A stretch of DNA of 64,000 bases from Monilinia fructicola. Taxonomy: Eukaryota; Ascomycota; Leotiomycetes; Helotiales; Sclerotiniaceae. Both the position numbers and the translations under genes were made by a program. The notes below the pieces were generated by a model, which saw nothing but the letters and a program-made list of their open reading frames with translations, did no database searches and was not told where the DNA came from. The first letter of the stretch is position 1, and each line of letters begins with the position of its first letter. Shown here one piece after another: positions 33,179 to 46,300 of the stretch. The DNA is taken from the NCBI GenBank assembly GCA_008692225.1, contig VICG01000006.1, positions 873,501 to 937,500 on the forward strand, given 5' to 3'.

Positions 33179-34446
33179 TATATGTATGTATGTATATGGA
33201 TGAATAGATATATATAAACGTATATATAAACGTATATATATCCCCAAATCCCCAAATCCCCAAATCCCCATCCCAAAACCAACCAACTTTGACTTCGACG
33301 GGAGAAAGCCATGGCAGGTTGGCATATGTGATATAAGCAACCAAAGTGAGATAGATGATCAACCGCAACCGCAACGCAACCGCAACTGCAACCGCAACCC
33401 CAACCCCATTCCCATTCCCATTCCCAAGCTCGGTTCCGTACCTCCCGCTTCCATGATCGCTTTATTACAGTAGGTGCATATCCAATCAAATCGTGTCATG
33501 TCAAGTCATCTCAAATCAAATCACATCAAATCACATCAAACCCCATCACAGTATATCAGATCAACTTAGGAATGGATATAGGGATATAAACTATTTTTCA
33601 AAGATTCTTTTCATTCATCTATTTCGGATTTCTGATTTCTGATTTCGTATTTCGGATTTCGGATTTCGAAAGTGTAAAGAATCTTTCATACGTTTCTGAC
33701 TTTATTACTCTCCATTTTCTTCAACTGTATCTGTATCCGTATCTGTATCCGCATCTTGATCTTCTACATTTTCATCTTCCCGGCCCTCTCCTCTCCCCCC
33801 CCCCTCTCCTCTCCTGTCCCCTGTTCCCATCATCATATAAAACCCTTACTTGACCCTTCTCCCACCGACCCACCCAACCGGTCCGAGCCCGTATGCCAAT
33901 GCCAATGCCAATGCCAGATCAATACCATATATCGTACACGCCTTCTCATAGACCGAAGAAGGCAGGAAAAAAAAACAACGACGCAAAAAGCACACATCCC
34001 CATGTCCAAACATGACCCAAAGTCATTCGATAGAACCAAAAAAGAACGAAAAATACAAAACAAAAACGCCTGCTTTGTGATAATCGCAATCAAGAAATCC
34101 CATCAAGATACTCCGTGCAAAAAGAACAAGTGTTTGTCCCATACCACAATGGAAAAACCGCACAATCGATAAGTACGCTCAAAATAATGTACAATAGGTA
34201 TCGCTTGGTATCTTGATGATGAGGATGAAAATTTTAGCTGTGCTCCAATATATGATACAAGAATTAAAAATTAGATTCCCGTTATTTTAGTGCGGGTTGC
34301 GTGGGGTTTGCATCTAGCGGTGAAGCGACTACTCTCCTGTCACACCAGCGCGCGCCATATAACTACCAATGCCGAATGCTCCATGAGACTGAGGGGCCAA
34401 ATGCAAATCGCGCAGAGTTTTCGAAAACCAACATGCGTCTGTTTGA
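32597..34446. other. Repeat-rich gene-free stretch downstream of the regulator gene
   Basis: There is no supportable coding region. It contains AAGTC pentamers (32623-32654), CATCCAC units (about 32709-32740), CAGCCAAG units (about 32764-32792), a TATG microsatellite (33114-33240), CCCCAAAT units (33242-33270), AACCGC units (33363-33400) and TGCCAA units (about 33893-33916). The palindrome CTACCTAGGTAG is at 32910-32921. The open minus-strand stretches here are translations of these repeats. Confidence 0.5.
33114..33240. repeat. TATG/TATA microsatellite
   Basis: TATGTATG units with TATA interruptions run for about 125 bp and end in a pair of ATATAAACGTAT units. Confidence 0.8.
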
Positions 34447-37102
34447 TTATTTTCTTCTTCGGGAAGCATCGGGATTTTGTAGAAGACCACCAATATCGAC
34501 CCTACCGCTGCGATCACCCTGCACTCTAGCGTCAACGACGGGTGCTGGTCCACGTATCGGAGGCAACTGAAGATCTGACGCTCGTTGAGTTTGAGCTTGT
34601 GGCTGTGGCTGTGGTTGTGGTTGAGGTGGGGCTGAGGGTACTTCACTCATCGGTGCCTGATAATTCATTTGTGCCTGGGAATATTCGGGCCTCGCTTGAT
34701 GCTGTGGATATGAGGGAGTGTTAGTCGGCATGGCAACATTTTGCCCGACAGGCCCAGGAGCTCGATATGCTAACATATCACCGCCAAAGGACGGATTCGA
34801 CATGAATGGCGAGGTCCCCGGAGTTTGTGAGGCATACGATAGCTGGCTAGGTGTTTGGAAGCCATATGTAGAGTCACGAGATGCGGATTCTCTCGAATAT
34901 GGCGAGGAGGACGATGGCTGATATTGCTGCGGGGTGGTGGGGATATGAACCATCAGGAGCACAAAATAGATCGAATCCTTCTTCGCAAGGCCCAATTGGA
35001 CATGGAACCCCCTCTGCTGTCCGTCTGGTGTTTGGAAGGTGAAGACCTCCCCTCGGTCGGTTCTTAGTTGCCCTATTTCGCTGGGGGAAAACGTCAAGGA
35101 TTGAATGACCCTATCTTCCTCTTCTTTCGAAAATATTGGGGGGAGGTAACTTGGATCTCTACTACGACGCTCATCCTCGAATCCCCTCTGCAATCGATAG
35201 ATCTTATCCCGATCACTCACGCTCACAATATCATGCAATTTTCTGCCTACCACTGAATGAGCACCAACCACTCCGGAAAACGCTTGCGTCGTCTTGGCAA
35301 TCTGCATTTCCATAGTCAGAAATGCGCAGGCCGGTTCATATGGGGCCATGCGCTGATTTGTCGACATTGCTTCCCCATATAAATTAGTATTGATTGGGGT
35401 TGGGGCCATTGAGTGGCCTATCGGGGTTCCGCCTTGCGACTTCAACACTCGATACCCATTATTCCGCTGAGAGTCAGAATATGGAGTTGAAATTGAAACA
35501 TCCCCAGCAGAGAACATCGACAGTGGCCTTCTCATCGTATCTGCTGGTTGCGCATAATTTGATCCAGTGCCTTCGTACCGAGTAGAGTCGCGCTCATCCC
35601 GTAGTCTTGGACGACCTCTTTTTTTGTGTTGAACATCTATACACGTATCCTCCTTCCCGTTGCTTAGACATCGTGAGCATGGTCGTTGGGCTAAACACGG
35701 AAAAGAATTAGTATTCAGTTTCTTTCAGGGTGGAGATCGAGGCAGCGTGAAGCTAAGAGTATTCGTTGAATATCCAAAAAAAATTTACAATATCGTATGG
35801 GATATGACCACACGAGATCTCTTTGGAAGTTTCGTATACATGGGTCGTCATTGTTCCCAGAGCTCTGGTCAAGTCTCTGGCCAAGCCTAGTACAAGGGGA
35901 CCTCGTGTTGTACGGCACACCAGGACATGCTGCAACATGAATAGATTGCCATCGGGAAGATCCCATGATATACGCGGAAAGTCCTCGTACTCGCAGTCGA
36001 TTGATTTTTACGTCATGTACACGAATGGGAAGAAGGCCGAAAAGATAGTCGTCACTAGAACAAACTTTAATTTCCCGCTTATTCGCTTCTTCATATTTAG
36101 TTCCGCATATGGCAATTAAGCCTATCAATCGAACCACTGGCACTGCCACTAGTGATGAGCTACTGGGGCGTGTCACTAAACAAGCCATAGCCTTAACGGA
36201 GATTTAAATCGCCTGAGCTCATGCCGAAATCAAATTGCTCATCAAATTGCGCTCTCACAATCATAGATGGTCTCGCTTGAGAGAGAATTTGACGATCTGT
36301 TCCCGCCACTTGAAATGGACGCGATCCTCTTGACTATGACTATTTCAGACTGTAAACATCATATTTGTCTAGTGGGTGAAGAAAGCGGGAAACACGCGCA
36401 ATCCGCATGTTGGGGTGTATTTTCTTCTCGAGACTAAAAAATCAACGGCATCATTGCCCAAAAAAGAGTGTATAAACGTACCGTCGCATCTAGAATGAGT
36501 TAGCGCAAAGTACAAAAATATGCCAAGGAGACGTGCCTAAGATGAGCCCTCTTGCAAGGTACACAGGCCGATGCCACATGTCCTTTCGTCTTTCTCTGTG
36601 ATTTCGGAGAAGTATAGCCGGGAACTTCTCCAATTGATGGTCGTTCTGGTGCTGCATATGGCATGACCTGTTGGGTAGCATAAAGAGAGTGAGGATGTTG
36701 ATGAGGCGCCATTGGCGCTCGAGGTTGTTGATACTGATATTGAGCCGAAATGTCTTCCATTTGGTATTGTGGATACGAAAGCTGGGGTTCTGGCTGATAA
36801 TTTCTCAAAGGTACGCCTCTCATTTGATCAAAGTGTCCTTGTTGAGGAATGCGCGCATCCCGAAAGACATTCCCCGTTGACCCATAGCTTCCATGACCAC
36901 GATCGCTGGAATCCAGGTTGTGTCTTGGGGGAAGTGGCGGAGATCCTGACATGGGCGGAGAGGGGTATGCCCAAGACTGAGCTCCGTCGGGTACCGCTCT
37001 GGCCCAACTCAGATCAAGAGAAAAACGAGCCAGGTCCGATTTTCCTCGCCGTTCACCGAGCGAGATGTTCAATTGATCGACTTGGTTCGTTGAAGATTGC
37101 AT
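34447..37102 (-). CDS. Zn2Cys6 transcription regulator with PAS-like domain (8-nt micro-exon, GC-AG intron)
   Basis: Exons on the minus strand are 37102-36537, 36489-36482 and 35690-34447, giving 605 residues. A Pro/Gln-rich N-terminus leads to a fungal binuclear zinc cluster with six cysteines: ACVPCKRAHLR, CDAQRPC, SRC and KEDTC. It binds DNA in the nucleus. The third cysteine is encoded by the 8-nt middle exon. The cluster is followed by KKRGRPRLRDE, an AT-hook-like basic tract. Residues about 311-445 (from ACAFLTMEMQIAK to DSIYFVLLMVH) look like a PAS fold, as in Ert1/Rds2-type regulators, but the target genes are unknown. A low-complexity PQPQPQPQPQAQ tract lies near the C-terminus. Intron 1 is 47 nt with a GCACGT donor; intron 2 is 792 nt, very long for a filamentous fungus. 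Confidence 0.85.
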
Positions 37103-38579
37103 GGAAATGACCGTGTCCTAGTGTGATTGCAATTCCTTAAGAAGGGCAGCGCTGCGTTGACAACAGCAAAGTTCCTTCTTGAAGGTATATATAAGATGCG
37201 CCTGGATATCTCCCAAATGGGACACCCCTTTAAAAATTAAGAGAAGATGTGATTTTGATTTGCGATTCGCCTGAAAATGCTATAGCTTCCTTCAGTATTC
37301 TTCTTCCTTGATAGTTGGCCAACAATGGCTGAAACACACCTGGTCAAGAAGAAAAAAAAAGATGAAGAAATTGCAGTCGACCAAAAGCTGGCTCCAAGAA
37401 GTTTATATAGAACTCTGAAGCTTCTCGTCCCGAATTATGCACGAAGAGCGTTGTCGGAACAATAACGAGGGCCGCTATTCATGAGAATGGGTAGGGTGGT
37501 TTGCACTACTTCCGAAGCAGACTGAGACAAGAAGGACGAGATTATATTGAGGTAATACTGCAGCTGCAAAATGTTCGTGACTAACTGACGTGGATGGTGA
37601 GCTGCAGCATGCACCGAACAATCTGTAGTGATGTGCAACTCCTGTGAGAAATGTTGAAAAAGCTTGGTGAGCTTTCCGAGGGGAGGTACAAGGTGAAATT
37701 CTTGAATCTGGGGATGTATTGGCGAAAGGTGTAAGGTGATAAATTATGGTGGGGTGGAGACTTGAGAGGGCAAAGAACCAGGTTCGTAAAGGCCGTGAAA
37801 TTGACAACGGAGATATAAATCAACAGATGAAGTGTTGGCGTATCTTGGGAATAATAAGTATTTTTCCAGGTAGATCCACGTTATGGGTTCGGAGTAGTCG
37901 GGTAAGGGTCAAGGAAGGTTCATTCGGTGTACCTTGAATGATTGTATGGAGTGGATCGAATTTGTTTAATTTGACTTCATGTAGGTGTGATGCCTGTCAG
38001 GAATATTGCGGGTATTATGATATTTGGGATATCGGACAAATTGATGAAGGGGGGGTGTGGAGGGGGGCCCTTCCACTCGTTTTTCTCTCTCTCCCAAAGT
38101 TAAAAGACCAATGAAGGATAGAGGGAGGGACATCCAAAGAGTCCTAGCGTGGTGAATGGATGGATGGATGGATGGATGAAGACAATGGCCAATTCAAGTG
38201 TGTAGAGGCAGGATAGGTGAGTGCATGTAGGAGGCATGCAACCGTAGACTGACTGACGACTTTGGTGTACTATGATGTTGTGTCGTCTACTGGGTGACTT
38301 AGACGTAGGACGTAGGACGTAGGATGTAGGACGTAGAACGGGTTCAGTTGTTGTATGTTGTTGGTATGTACCCAAGTACACTTTCGATGAGTTATAGATA
38401 TGGATATGTATGAATATTCTTTTTAGAAGTTTCCTGGAGAATAGCGCGCCTGTTCCTTCTTTTTTTTTTTGTTCCGTGGAATGTGTTCGGCTACAACGCA
38501 ACGCAACGCAGACAGGGAGCAGGGAGCAGGGATTAGGGAAAAGAAGGGAAGGGAAAGGGAAAGGGAAAGAGATATGCAG

Positions 38580-38765
38580 AGAGAGAGTATATGTATATGT
38601 GTATATGTGAGAGAGAGTGTGTGTGTATGTGTGTATGTATGTGTGAGTGCGTAAGTGAGTGAGTAAGTGAATGAGTGAGTAAGTGAGTAAGTGTGAGTAT
38701 GTGAGTAGGTGAGTGAGTGTGAGTATGTGTGTATGTGAGTATGTGAGTATGTGAGTATGTGAGTA
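38580..38765. repeat. GTGTATGTGAG-type microsatellite
   Basis: Tandem GAGA, GTGTAT and GTGAGTAT units run for about 185 bp, with the last third close to perfect GAGTATGT repeats. Confidence 0.8.
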
Positions 38766-39369
38766 TTCCATATGTGAGAGAGTAAGTGAGAGTCTTCGCC
38801 TTGAGTGAATTGGGTCATGGTTGGATTTTGGAACTAGACTAGGGGAATAATAATAATAATAATACCTAGGTAAGTTGGTGGAGGTGATCTTATTCCGGTC
38901 CTGACTTTTTGAGTAAAATCCTTGTCAATGGAAGAGAAAAAAAAGGAAATAAGAACAAAATGATTGATTAGTTTTTATCCTGAAATGGTTTAGAGGAAGT
39001 AGTTTAGAAGTTCGAATTAGTTGTATAAGAATGAAAAATGATAACAAAATAGAGATTAAAATATGTATTATTATTATTATTGTTGTTGTTATTGTTAATT
39101 ATCAAAGCGGATTAGCTTATTTATCTCCTTGGGATATACTAATAAGTGAAGCTAGTAGTTGAAAGATATCTAATAAACTACAAGTAGCTCAAGGTAGTAG
39201 TAACTATTGTAACTACTGTAACTACTAACTAGGTACCTAGTAATTAGATACTTGATAGAAACAGTAGAAGCGATAATAGTAGGAGTAGACATCGACCTAC
39301 TAGGTGTTGCATTAACGACCTCGGGAATACCTAGACAGTCATATGAGCGATGTGAATAGCTTTGATAAC

Positions 39370-39680
39370 ATTGATATTAACTTGAACATTGATAGTGAAC
39401 ATTGGCATTTAATATTGAACATTGATGTTGGACATTGACATTGACATTTGGCTTAACATTGACATTAAACATCAACATTCGCATTTAAACATTATCATTA
39501 ATAACATGAACATTGAGATTGAGATTGAGATTGAGATTGAACCATTGGCATTTGATATTTGATATTTGATATTGACATTGACATTTAGCATTTAGCATTT
39601 AGCATTTACCATGAACATTGGCATGTAGCATTATCATCAACATTTAGCATTATCATCAACATTTAACATTAATATAACAA
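39370..39680. repeat. Degenerate AACATT/GACATT minisatellite
   Basis: Hexamers such as AACATT, GACATT, GGCATT and TAGCAT recur for about 310 bp with many substitutions. The plus strand is depleted in C outside the repeated CATT core. Confidence 0.6.
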
Positions 39681-40740
39681 CAGTAAACTCTTATTAAGCA
39701 ACTATCTAACTATCTACCTACCTACCTACCTACCTACATACCTACCTACCTAGCTAGCCAATTCAATGATTCTTTAGAAAACGGTAGGTGGTAATTAGTT
39801 GAGAAGAATCTGGTAAACCTTACGTCTACTCGGTTCAGAGATGTTGAATCAATCTCAATTGAGATCGATCTCCCTCTCTACCTACCTATCGACATACCCA
39901 CCACCTACCTACCTACCTACCTACACCTACCAACCAACCTACCCAGACACCTAAATAAAGCAACGGAAAAATTACATCCTGTGCCGAGAAATGTCTGATG
40001 CCATGTGGCGATGCACACCCTGAAAATCAAGAAACGGAACAAGAGGAAAAGACCGGGGGCCGCCGCGAGGAAGATAGATTAAAAAATGGACAGATACCCG
40101 TAACAAAGTGAGGGAGGTGCTGGAGGGGACAGAAGTTAAGAAGAAGAAGCAGAAGTTAATGAAATTAACTGATGGCGGTGGGGCGGCAGGGTGAGGGAGG
40201 GAGGGAGGGAGGGAGGGAGGGTGTGACAGACACATCCATCCTGATTCCTGACAGGGAGGGAAAAACCGGTAGAATAGATTGGGAAGAGAAAGGATGGAGA
40301 TTTGACTTTTATTTAAGATTCGGGGAATGGATACAAGTGGGTGGGTAGGGTGGTTGGTTGGTAGGTACTGTACAGTGTACAGTGTACAGGACACACTAGG
40401 TAGGTTGGCGTTGGCGCTGGCGATTATCTTTTCCATTTCATCATGGTTACTTATCTGGGTCGTTATGATTGCGATTATGCTTATGCTTATGCTTGTGGTG
40501 ATAATTGTGAATCTGACATCGCATGTCGGATATGGATGGAATATCTAATCGAATGTCTAATATCGAGCATCTAATATTGAATGTCTAATATCTAATATCT
40601 AATGCCTCCATCTCCCTCGCCATCTCCAACTCGGTAAATACCTATATGATTATGATACCTTTGAGGGGTGAAAGGGGTGGGATGGGATGGGATGGGATGG
40701 GATGGGATTGGATGGGATGATGAGGGAGGGGTGACTTGAC

Positions 40741-40805
40741 GAGGTGAAGGGATGAGGTGAAGGGATGAGGTGAAGGGATGAGGTGAAGGGATGAGGTAAA
40801 GGGAT
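40741..40805. repeat. 13-bp tandem repeat GAGGTGAAGGGAT
   Basis: Five consecutive 13-bp units are visible. The first four are identical and the last has one G-to-A change. Pentamer GGGAT repeats precede it. Confidence 0.88.
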
Positions 40806-41640
40806 GGGATGATAGCGAGGGGTGAGTTGACGAAGGAGGAATGAATTGAAGAAATGAGATTGAAGGGATGGATTATGGAGGAGAGAGGAGAGGGGAGAGA
40901 TGAGAGGCGAGGGAATGAAAACAAAAACATGATACGAGTATCAATGCGCAAGCAAAGACCAACACAATAAATACAATGCAATAAAATATTTCCATCTACA
41001 TCAGTCATGTCATTGCAAACGATTATGATGATTCCACGGAAAGCTCCAAGATTTCCACCAGTAGATGATAAATTAACACTTCGTACTGCATCATTTGCTT
41101 TAATGATTCGCATTGGAATCGTCAACGTAGGACTCCAGTCGAAGGTGATGGTCTTAGCCCGATTCGTATTCGTAGTGGTTGGGGGGAGGGGAGGGAAGGG
41201 GAGGGTTCTTGTTGAGTAAGGTGAAGGGTAAGGGAAGAAGTGGAAGGTAAGGTAAGGCCAGGTAAAGATGAAAGTAACGTAAGGTAAGGCAAAGTATATA
41301 TATATTGAGGAATAAGGACAAGGAGGGTGGGAGAAAATGACCTGATGCTGATGCTGAGGCTGATGCTGATGCCGATGCTGATGGAGAGAATGAGGATGAG
41401 GATGAGGATGGGAATGGGAATGGGAGTCGTGATGATTGTTCAATCTTCTTCGTTTGTGCTGTTTTCCAACAGGATGAAGGGGTTAAACCGGTAAAGAGGG
41501 GGAAGGGGGAAGGGGAAGGGGGGAGGGGGGGAAAGGGGAAGGGAAGAATGATGAGATTTCGTTGAAAATGATTTGATATGTACCTGGTAGTTCTATGTAT
41601 GAATCAATTTGAAATTGACGGAATGCTTTACAGATATTTG

Positions 41641-41672
<32 letters not shown>

Positions 41673-42759
41673 CTATATATCATTCTTCTGCTTGAACCCT
41701 CATCATTTCTTCCTTACGAGTCTATATCATCTGTCCTCATCTCTCATGCTAACTATCTCACCGAGGCTGGAACAGACTTGATGTCCTTCGACTCTCGTTC
41801 TATGTATGCATTGACCTGACTCGACTTGACTGGACTTGACGGGACTTGATCCTGAACAATGTCTAATCTTTACTATACTTCCTTCTGTACTCTGTACTTC
41901 CACTCCGTACTCCGTCTACTTGAAATCTTTGATGTTCTTCACCACCCCACCACCCCTGCTTATGCTCGTCGATCTTATTTATGAACATGGATGCGCCATC
42001 GTAGTGAAGTGAAATAATGCAAATGCAAATGCAAATGCAAATGCAAATACAATCCCGTATGTACGGACGGAGGATGTGGTTTTTGTATTAGGCACGATAT
42101 ACCGAGGAGAAAACTTGGAGAAAGTCTTGGCATTGAAATTTGGAACTGAGGACGGACCCAATTGTCCTGATTAGACGGAGGTACTTGGAATCATGAGTGA
42201 GGGAGCGAGTAAGTGAGTAGGTGATTTGATTTGATTTGATTTGGTTTTTGTTTTGTTTTTGGGTTTGACTTGACTTGACTTGATTGGATTCGAATGAAGC
42301 CTTCCATGTCACTCTTTTGTCTCCCCCATTATACCCGTGGACAGCCAGGTATGTATGAGTTTATGATCCAGAGTCCTTTCATTGCATTGCCAACTCCATG
42401 AATGCTGTGTGTGACACTGTGCGTCCTCCGTATGTGTGCGATTTTGACGTTCCACGGTTACACTTTCTCTCGATGAGGAAACGCTCTTGTCATCACATGC
42501 TGCAAATCTTATCGGGCATTTTTTCCCTCCGAGAGAAAGAGAAGACTGTAATCCTTTCGGTCGTTTGAACATTCCAGGGAAGACAATTGGTGATTGAAGC
42601 TACGGAGATATGTGTGATTAGTCCTAGACGCCCAGGGCGATGTAGATGGTTACTAGTATTAGATCATATCATCGGAACAAAAAATCCAGACAATGATTGA
42701 TAATTTCCTTCGTCCAGGTTCCAAGGTTGCGTCTTAGTTTTCTTCCATTATATGATGTC

Positions 42760-42890
42760 GGGTATATGCTGTCGGGTATATATGCCGGGTATATGATATC
42801 GGGTATATATGGCGGGTATATATGGCGGGTATATATGGCGGGTATATATATCGGATATATATATCGGATATATATATCGGATAATATATA
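42760..42890. repeat. CGGGTATATATGG minisatellite
   Basis: Units of about 12-13 bp alternate CGGGTATATATGG with TCGGATATATA, about nine in a row, ending in pure TA-rich sequence. Confidence 0.8.
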
Positions 42891-43213
42891 TACATATATA
42901 CTGTATATATCCATGGATATACTGTATACATTTATCGTATCGTAGATTATTATATATTAAATAAAAATATAGGGGACTCTTTTTATATTCCATTAGATTA
43001 TTTTTAGATTATTAATACTGAATAATCTTATGATTAATATATGATCTTAATATAGATAATCTTTATAAGTTTACAGTTCATCTAAATAAATAAATATATG
43101 AATTCAATTTAACCACCTTAATATAGATTCTCAAATACAAACTGTCTCTCTGTTCAACACTTGGACCTAGGTCGCAGCTTGCTGATCTAGCTTCAGATTG
43201 TTCAAGAATGTCC

Positions 43214-43300
43214 ATCACCTCATCACCTCATCACTTCATCACTTTATCACTTCATCACTTCATCCCTTCATCCCTTCATCACTTCATCTTTTCATCCCTT
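43214..43300. repeat. CATCACTT-type octamer array
   Basis: About ten 8-bp units of CATCACTT, CATCACCT and CATCCCTT follow one another on the plus strand. Confidence 0.8.
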
Positions 43301-46300
43301 CATCAATCCTGTCAATGTAAAGTATTATTAGAACAAACACCAAGCATTAAGAAATTGGATCAAGATAAAGTATCTTTTGAAATTGAGTATTGATCAGGGT
43401 TAATCTTTTCCCATTGAGTAACGATAATTCGAACGATTCGTGCGTTTCCTTCGTTCCCTCTTATATGTTACACATTCCAAACCTCTCAGATCTTCAATCC
43501 CGACATACGTAAATTACATACATACAGAAAGACCCTTTGGCGACGATCTTCATCTGCCCTACGGCGGTTGCTTGCAGGAAAGATGCATGTCGATATGAAT
43601 TGCTCTCGTCCATACAAAGGGATCTGTTTACGTGTCACACAAGCTTGCACCGATGATGCCAACTTAAATCCCAAGTCATCCTCAAGTCGCACAGGAATCT
43701 GATAACCTCAAAGTGGGATATTTCCTCTTCTTCATTGCCATCCAAGGTCATCCGGCCGAGATCCACCAGATTAGATGTTTTTGATTCAGGCAGATGTGAG
43801 AATATTGATATGATACCTCCCCATCCCTCAATATGATACAAGCGGTTACAGTATACATCCGATCATTTAATGAAATTCCAGCAAATCCCCGTCACTCGGT
43901 AGCTACAGCTCCTCATCGCCATAATGATTGGCTCACAACTAAAGCATCTCTCCTTCCTCGTCATCTTCGTCATCTTCTTCTTCTCGTTGAAATCAGCCAT
44001 ACATCACAACTGCCTTGGTCTTTTCATCCTATATCACATAGGGTGCATGGTACATACGAGTACTATCCCATCGCCCAACTACCTGCCGCCTAATACTAAT
44101 GCTGTGTCTTTTGCTTCACAACACAACCTATGCATGGCATGGTGTCTCCTATCTAAGAATTTCATCATTGGCGTGTCACTAGCCTAGCTACGATAAAATG
44201 GACTAGTTAATATTGAGGTTGATTGCCGGTAGTTCTGGCTGGCGCGTTCCATCAGCCAGAGCATACCTGTACCATTCGTCTGATCTCTAAACCCCATCCA
44301 CTATCATCGACCATCAGAGAACGATCCCTTTACCATGATGTGCCTATCCATGATGAGATCGATTATCAGTGGAGAATTAACTTTTCAAGGAGCTCCCACA
44401 GTGCAACTCTGTTGTCCGAAGTCAGCTCCGAGCCTGTCTACATTGCCAGAGTTTCTTACATCGAAAAGCTCAATAAGCAGTTAGCCGCAAAAGCACAACG
44501 TGAGCTTATTCGAGAGGACCAAGCCATGGCTGCAGTTTGACAGGGCCCCATGTCGTATCTCGACATCCCTAAATTTCATTTGGTGACAGGGCACAGACTG
44601 GGTCTAGCATGGTCAACTTGGGAATGTGATTTAATTAAGAATTAATTTATTCCATTGACATTTGTCGCCCATACTATACGATGATAATTACCTCCGTCCC
44701 TTCCTAGGTGTTGACCGAGGGCCGGCTCAATCTCCTAGACTCCCAGTGTGGCATTCTGTCAGCACCGAATTTATTAGAGTGCGAAAGTACCTGCTGCGTT
44801 GGGATCCAGGTCTAGGTCTATCCCTAGCAACTAGCTTCTTGACTCTGGTAGACTGGTACAGACGGCAACTAAGAAAAGGTACATACATACATACATACAG
44901 TCAGTACATGATGATTTACTCCGTAATTAATTTAATCAATTCTCGGTTCCGGAAGCCTCGTGAACATTGCCTCTTTGGGGTTTTGAACACATGCCTAGAT
45001 AATCGTTCGACAAATTTGGCATGATGAGACTGCAGAGGTTGTTGGGCCCCGCTCAAATTCCTCTTCGCCTTGCTTGCCCTCTTCCCGTTTGCCGCATTCA
45101 AGTACCCGCCGTCGCCTTTGCTTCGGCCCATATCGCTGGGTACATCTATCCCTACCGTGGTCATGACAGCTTCGGAGTTTCCCATCTTTGATTTGCAGAA
45201 CAGTCACCCATTCTTCGATCCCCGGTCGGGGAGAGTGGAGGCTCCAACTGGACGAGATCACTTGATGACGATAGTGTGTCACATTCTGGATTGGATTGAT
45301 TGCATGTCCAGTATTCCGAGGTCCGCCATTTGGCCAGGAAAGTAATTCATCTATTACACTTGCGGGAAATAGTGACAGCCCTCGGGCGAGCAGGGTGTGT
45401 GATCGTCTCTCGAAAATCAAAGAAGCACAAAAAAAACGGCTTCATGCAGTAGCCCTGTCAATAGTCCAGCTCTTCTACAACTTTGATCAGTCAACATTCA
45501 GAATCTTCAAACTTTATAATGGCCTTATTCGGTACTAGGACAAGAGTGTAAAGAGAGGCCGCTCTATTTCCACTCCACGTGAGTTCTCGATCATAGATAC
45601 TACTAATTAGTCGTTCTTTTTGGATAATCACTCCAGGAGGTGTAGCTTTGGGGAAGCGCTAAGTCTCAAGAGTACCCAGGACACCACGTTTATTTAAGCA
45701 TTATTATTTTGCCTGTTTATTATAACAATGGAAGCCAGGTATGAGCCACTTTGGCATCATCATGCATGCATGCAATCATTCCCTCCCCCTTGTAAAGTAC
45801 AGTACAACCAACGGGCGCGTTCCGGGGACAGGGGAATTTGATGAAGCTTGGACACACATACTCATCATCCATACTCCGTACAATCTATCTCAAATTTTCC
45901 ATCTGGGGCTCTAAATGCTTTTCAAGGGCGTAAGTCATGGCCAACTTACCGTTGCATTAATCCCCGTATCAAAGCATATATACCGTTTTATGATCAGATT
46001 AGCTTTCTACTTTAGGTTTGTGGTATTTCGCAAGCTAATCCTTATTTGACCATGATCCTGCACCGCCCATGCCTGTCGTCTAGATAGATAGGGAAGAGGT
46101 GGGTAGGCTCTTGGAGGATCATCAAAACTATAAGTCCTAAACCTGGATGAAAACATCGGCTTTAATATATCAGACGACTCTGGTCCCAAGAAATGAATAC
46201 ACTTTCCGATCATCATCATCATCATACTGCACAAACTCTGATGCACAGATGTGATGTTCAGAAGCACAGAGACGCGCTTTGCGACGGGGAAGCTGTTCTC

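Larger units (their letters stand above)
37103..39970. other. Gene-free stretch upstream of the regulator, with microsatellites
   Basis: No coding region is supportable; apparent minus-strand frames at 38100-38820 are translated microsatellite. GGAT repeats at 38156-38178, a GTGAGTATGT-type tract at 38580-38765, degenerate AACATT/GACATT units from about 39370 to 39680, and CTAC repeats near 39713-39750 and 39904-39925 are visible. The palindrome TACCTAGGTA is at 38863-38872. The regulator's promoter must lie in the first part. Confidence 0.5.
39971..43490. other. Gene-free stretch dominated by minisatellites
   Basis: No supportable gene. Repeats include GGGA (40196-40222), TGTACAGTG (about 40367-40388), GGGAT (40677-40712), a 13-bp unit at 40741-40805, GATGCT (41342-41385), GGGGAA (about 41495-41540), ATGCAA (42016-42048), GATTT (42221-42243), CGGGTATATATGG (about 42760-42890) and CATCACTT (43214-43300). 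TACCCGTGGAC occurs at 42332-42342. Confidence 0.5.

Noticed and set aside
33114..33240. Possible telomere-like or CRISPR-like periodic repeat
   Set aside because: The units are tetranucleotides without spacers; it is an ordinary microsatellite.
38100..38820. Long minus-strand open frames (131 and 223 codons) rich in His, Thr and Tyr
   Set aside because: They are translations of the GTGAGTATGT microsatellite and have no non-repetitive conserved part.
40592..41443. 283-codon minus-strand open frame
   Set aside because: It is mostly His/Pro/Ser runs encoded by GATGAG and GGGAT minisatellites, with no domain.
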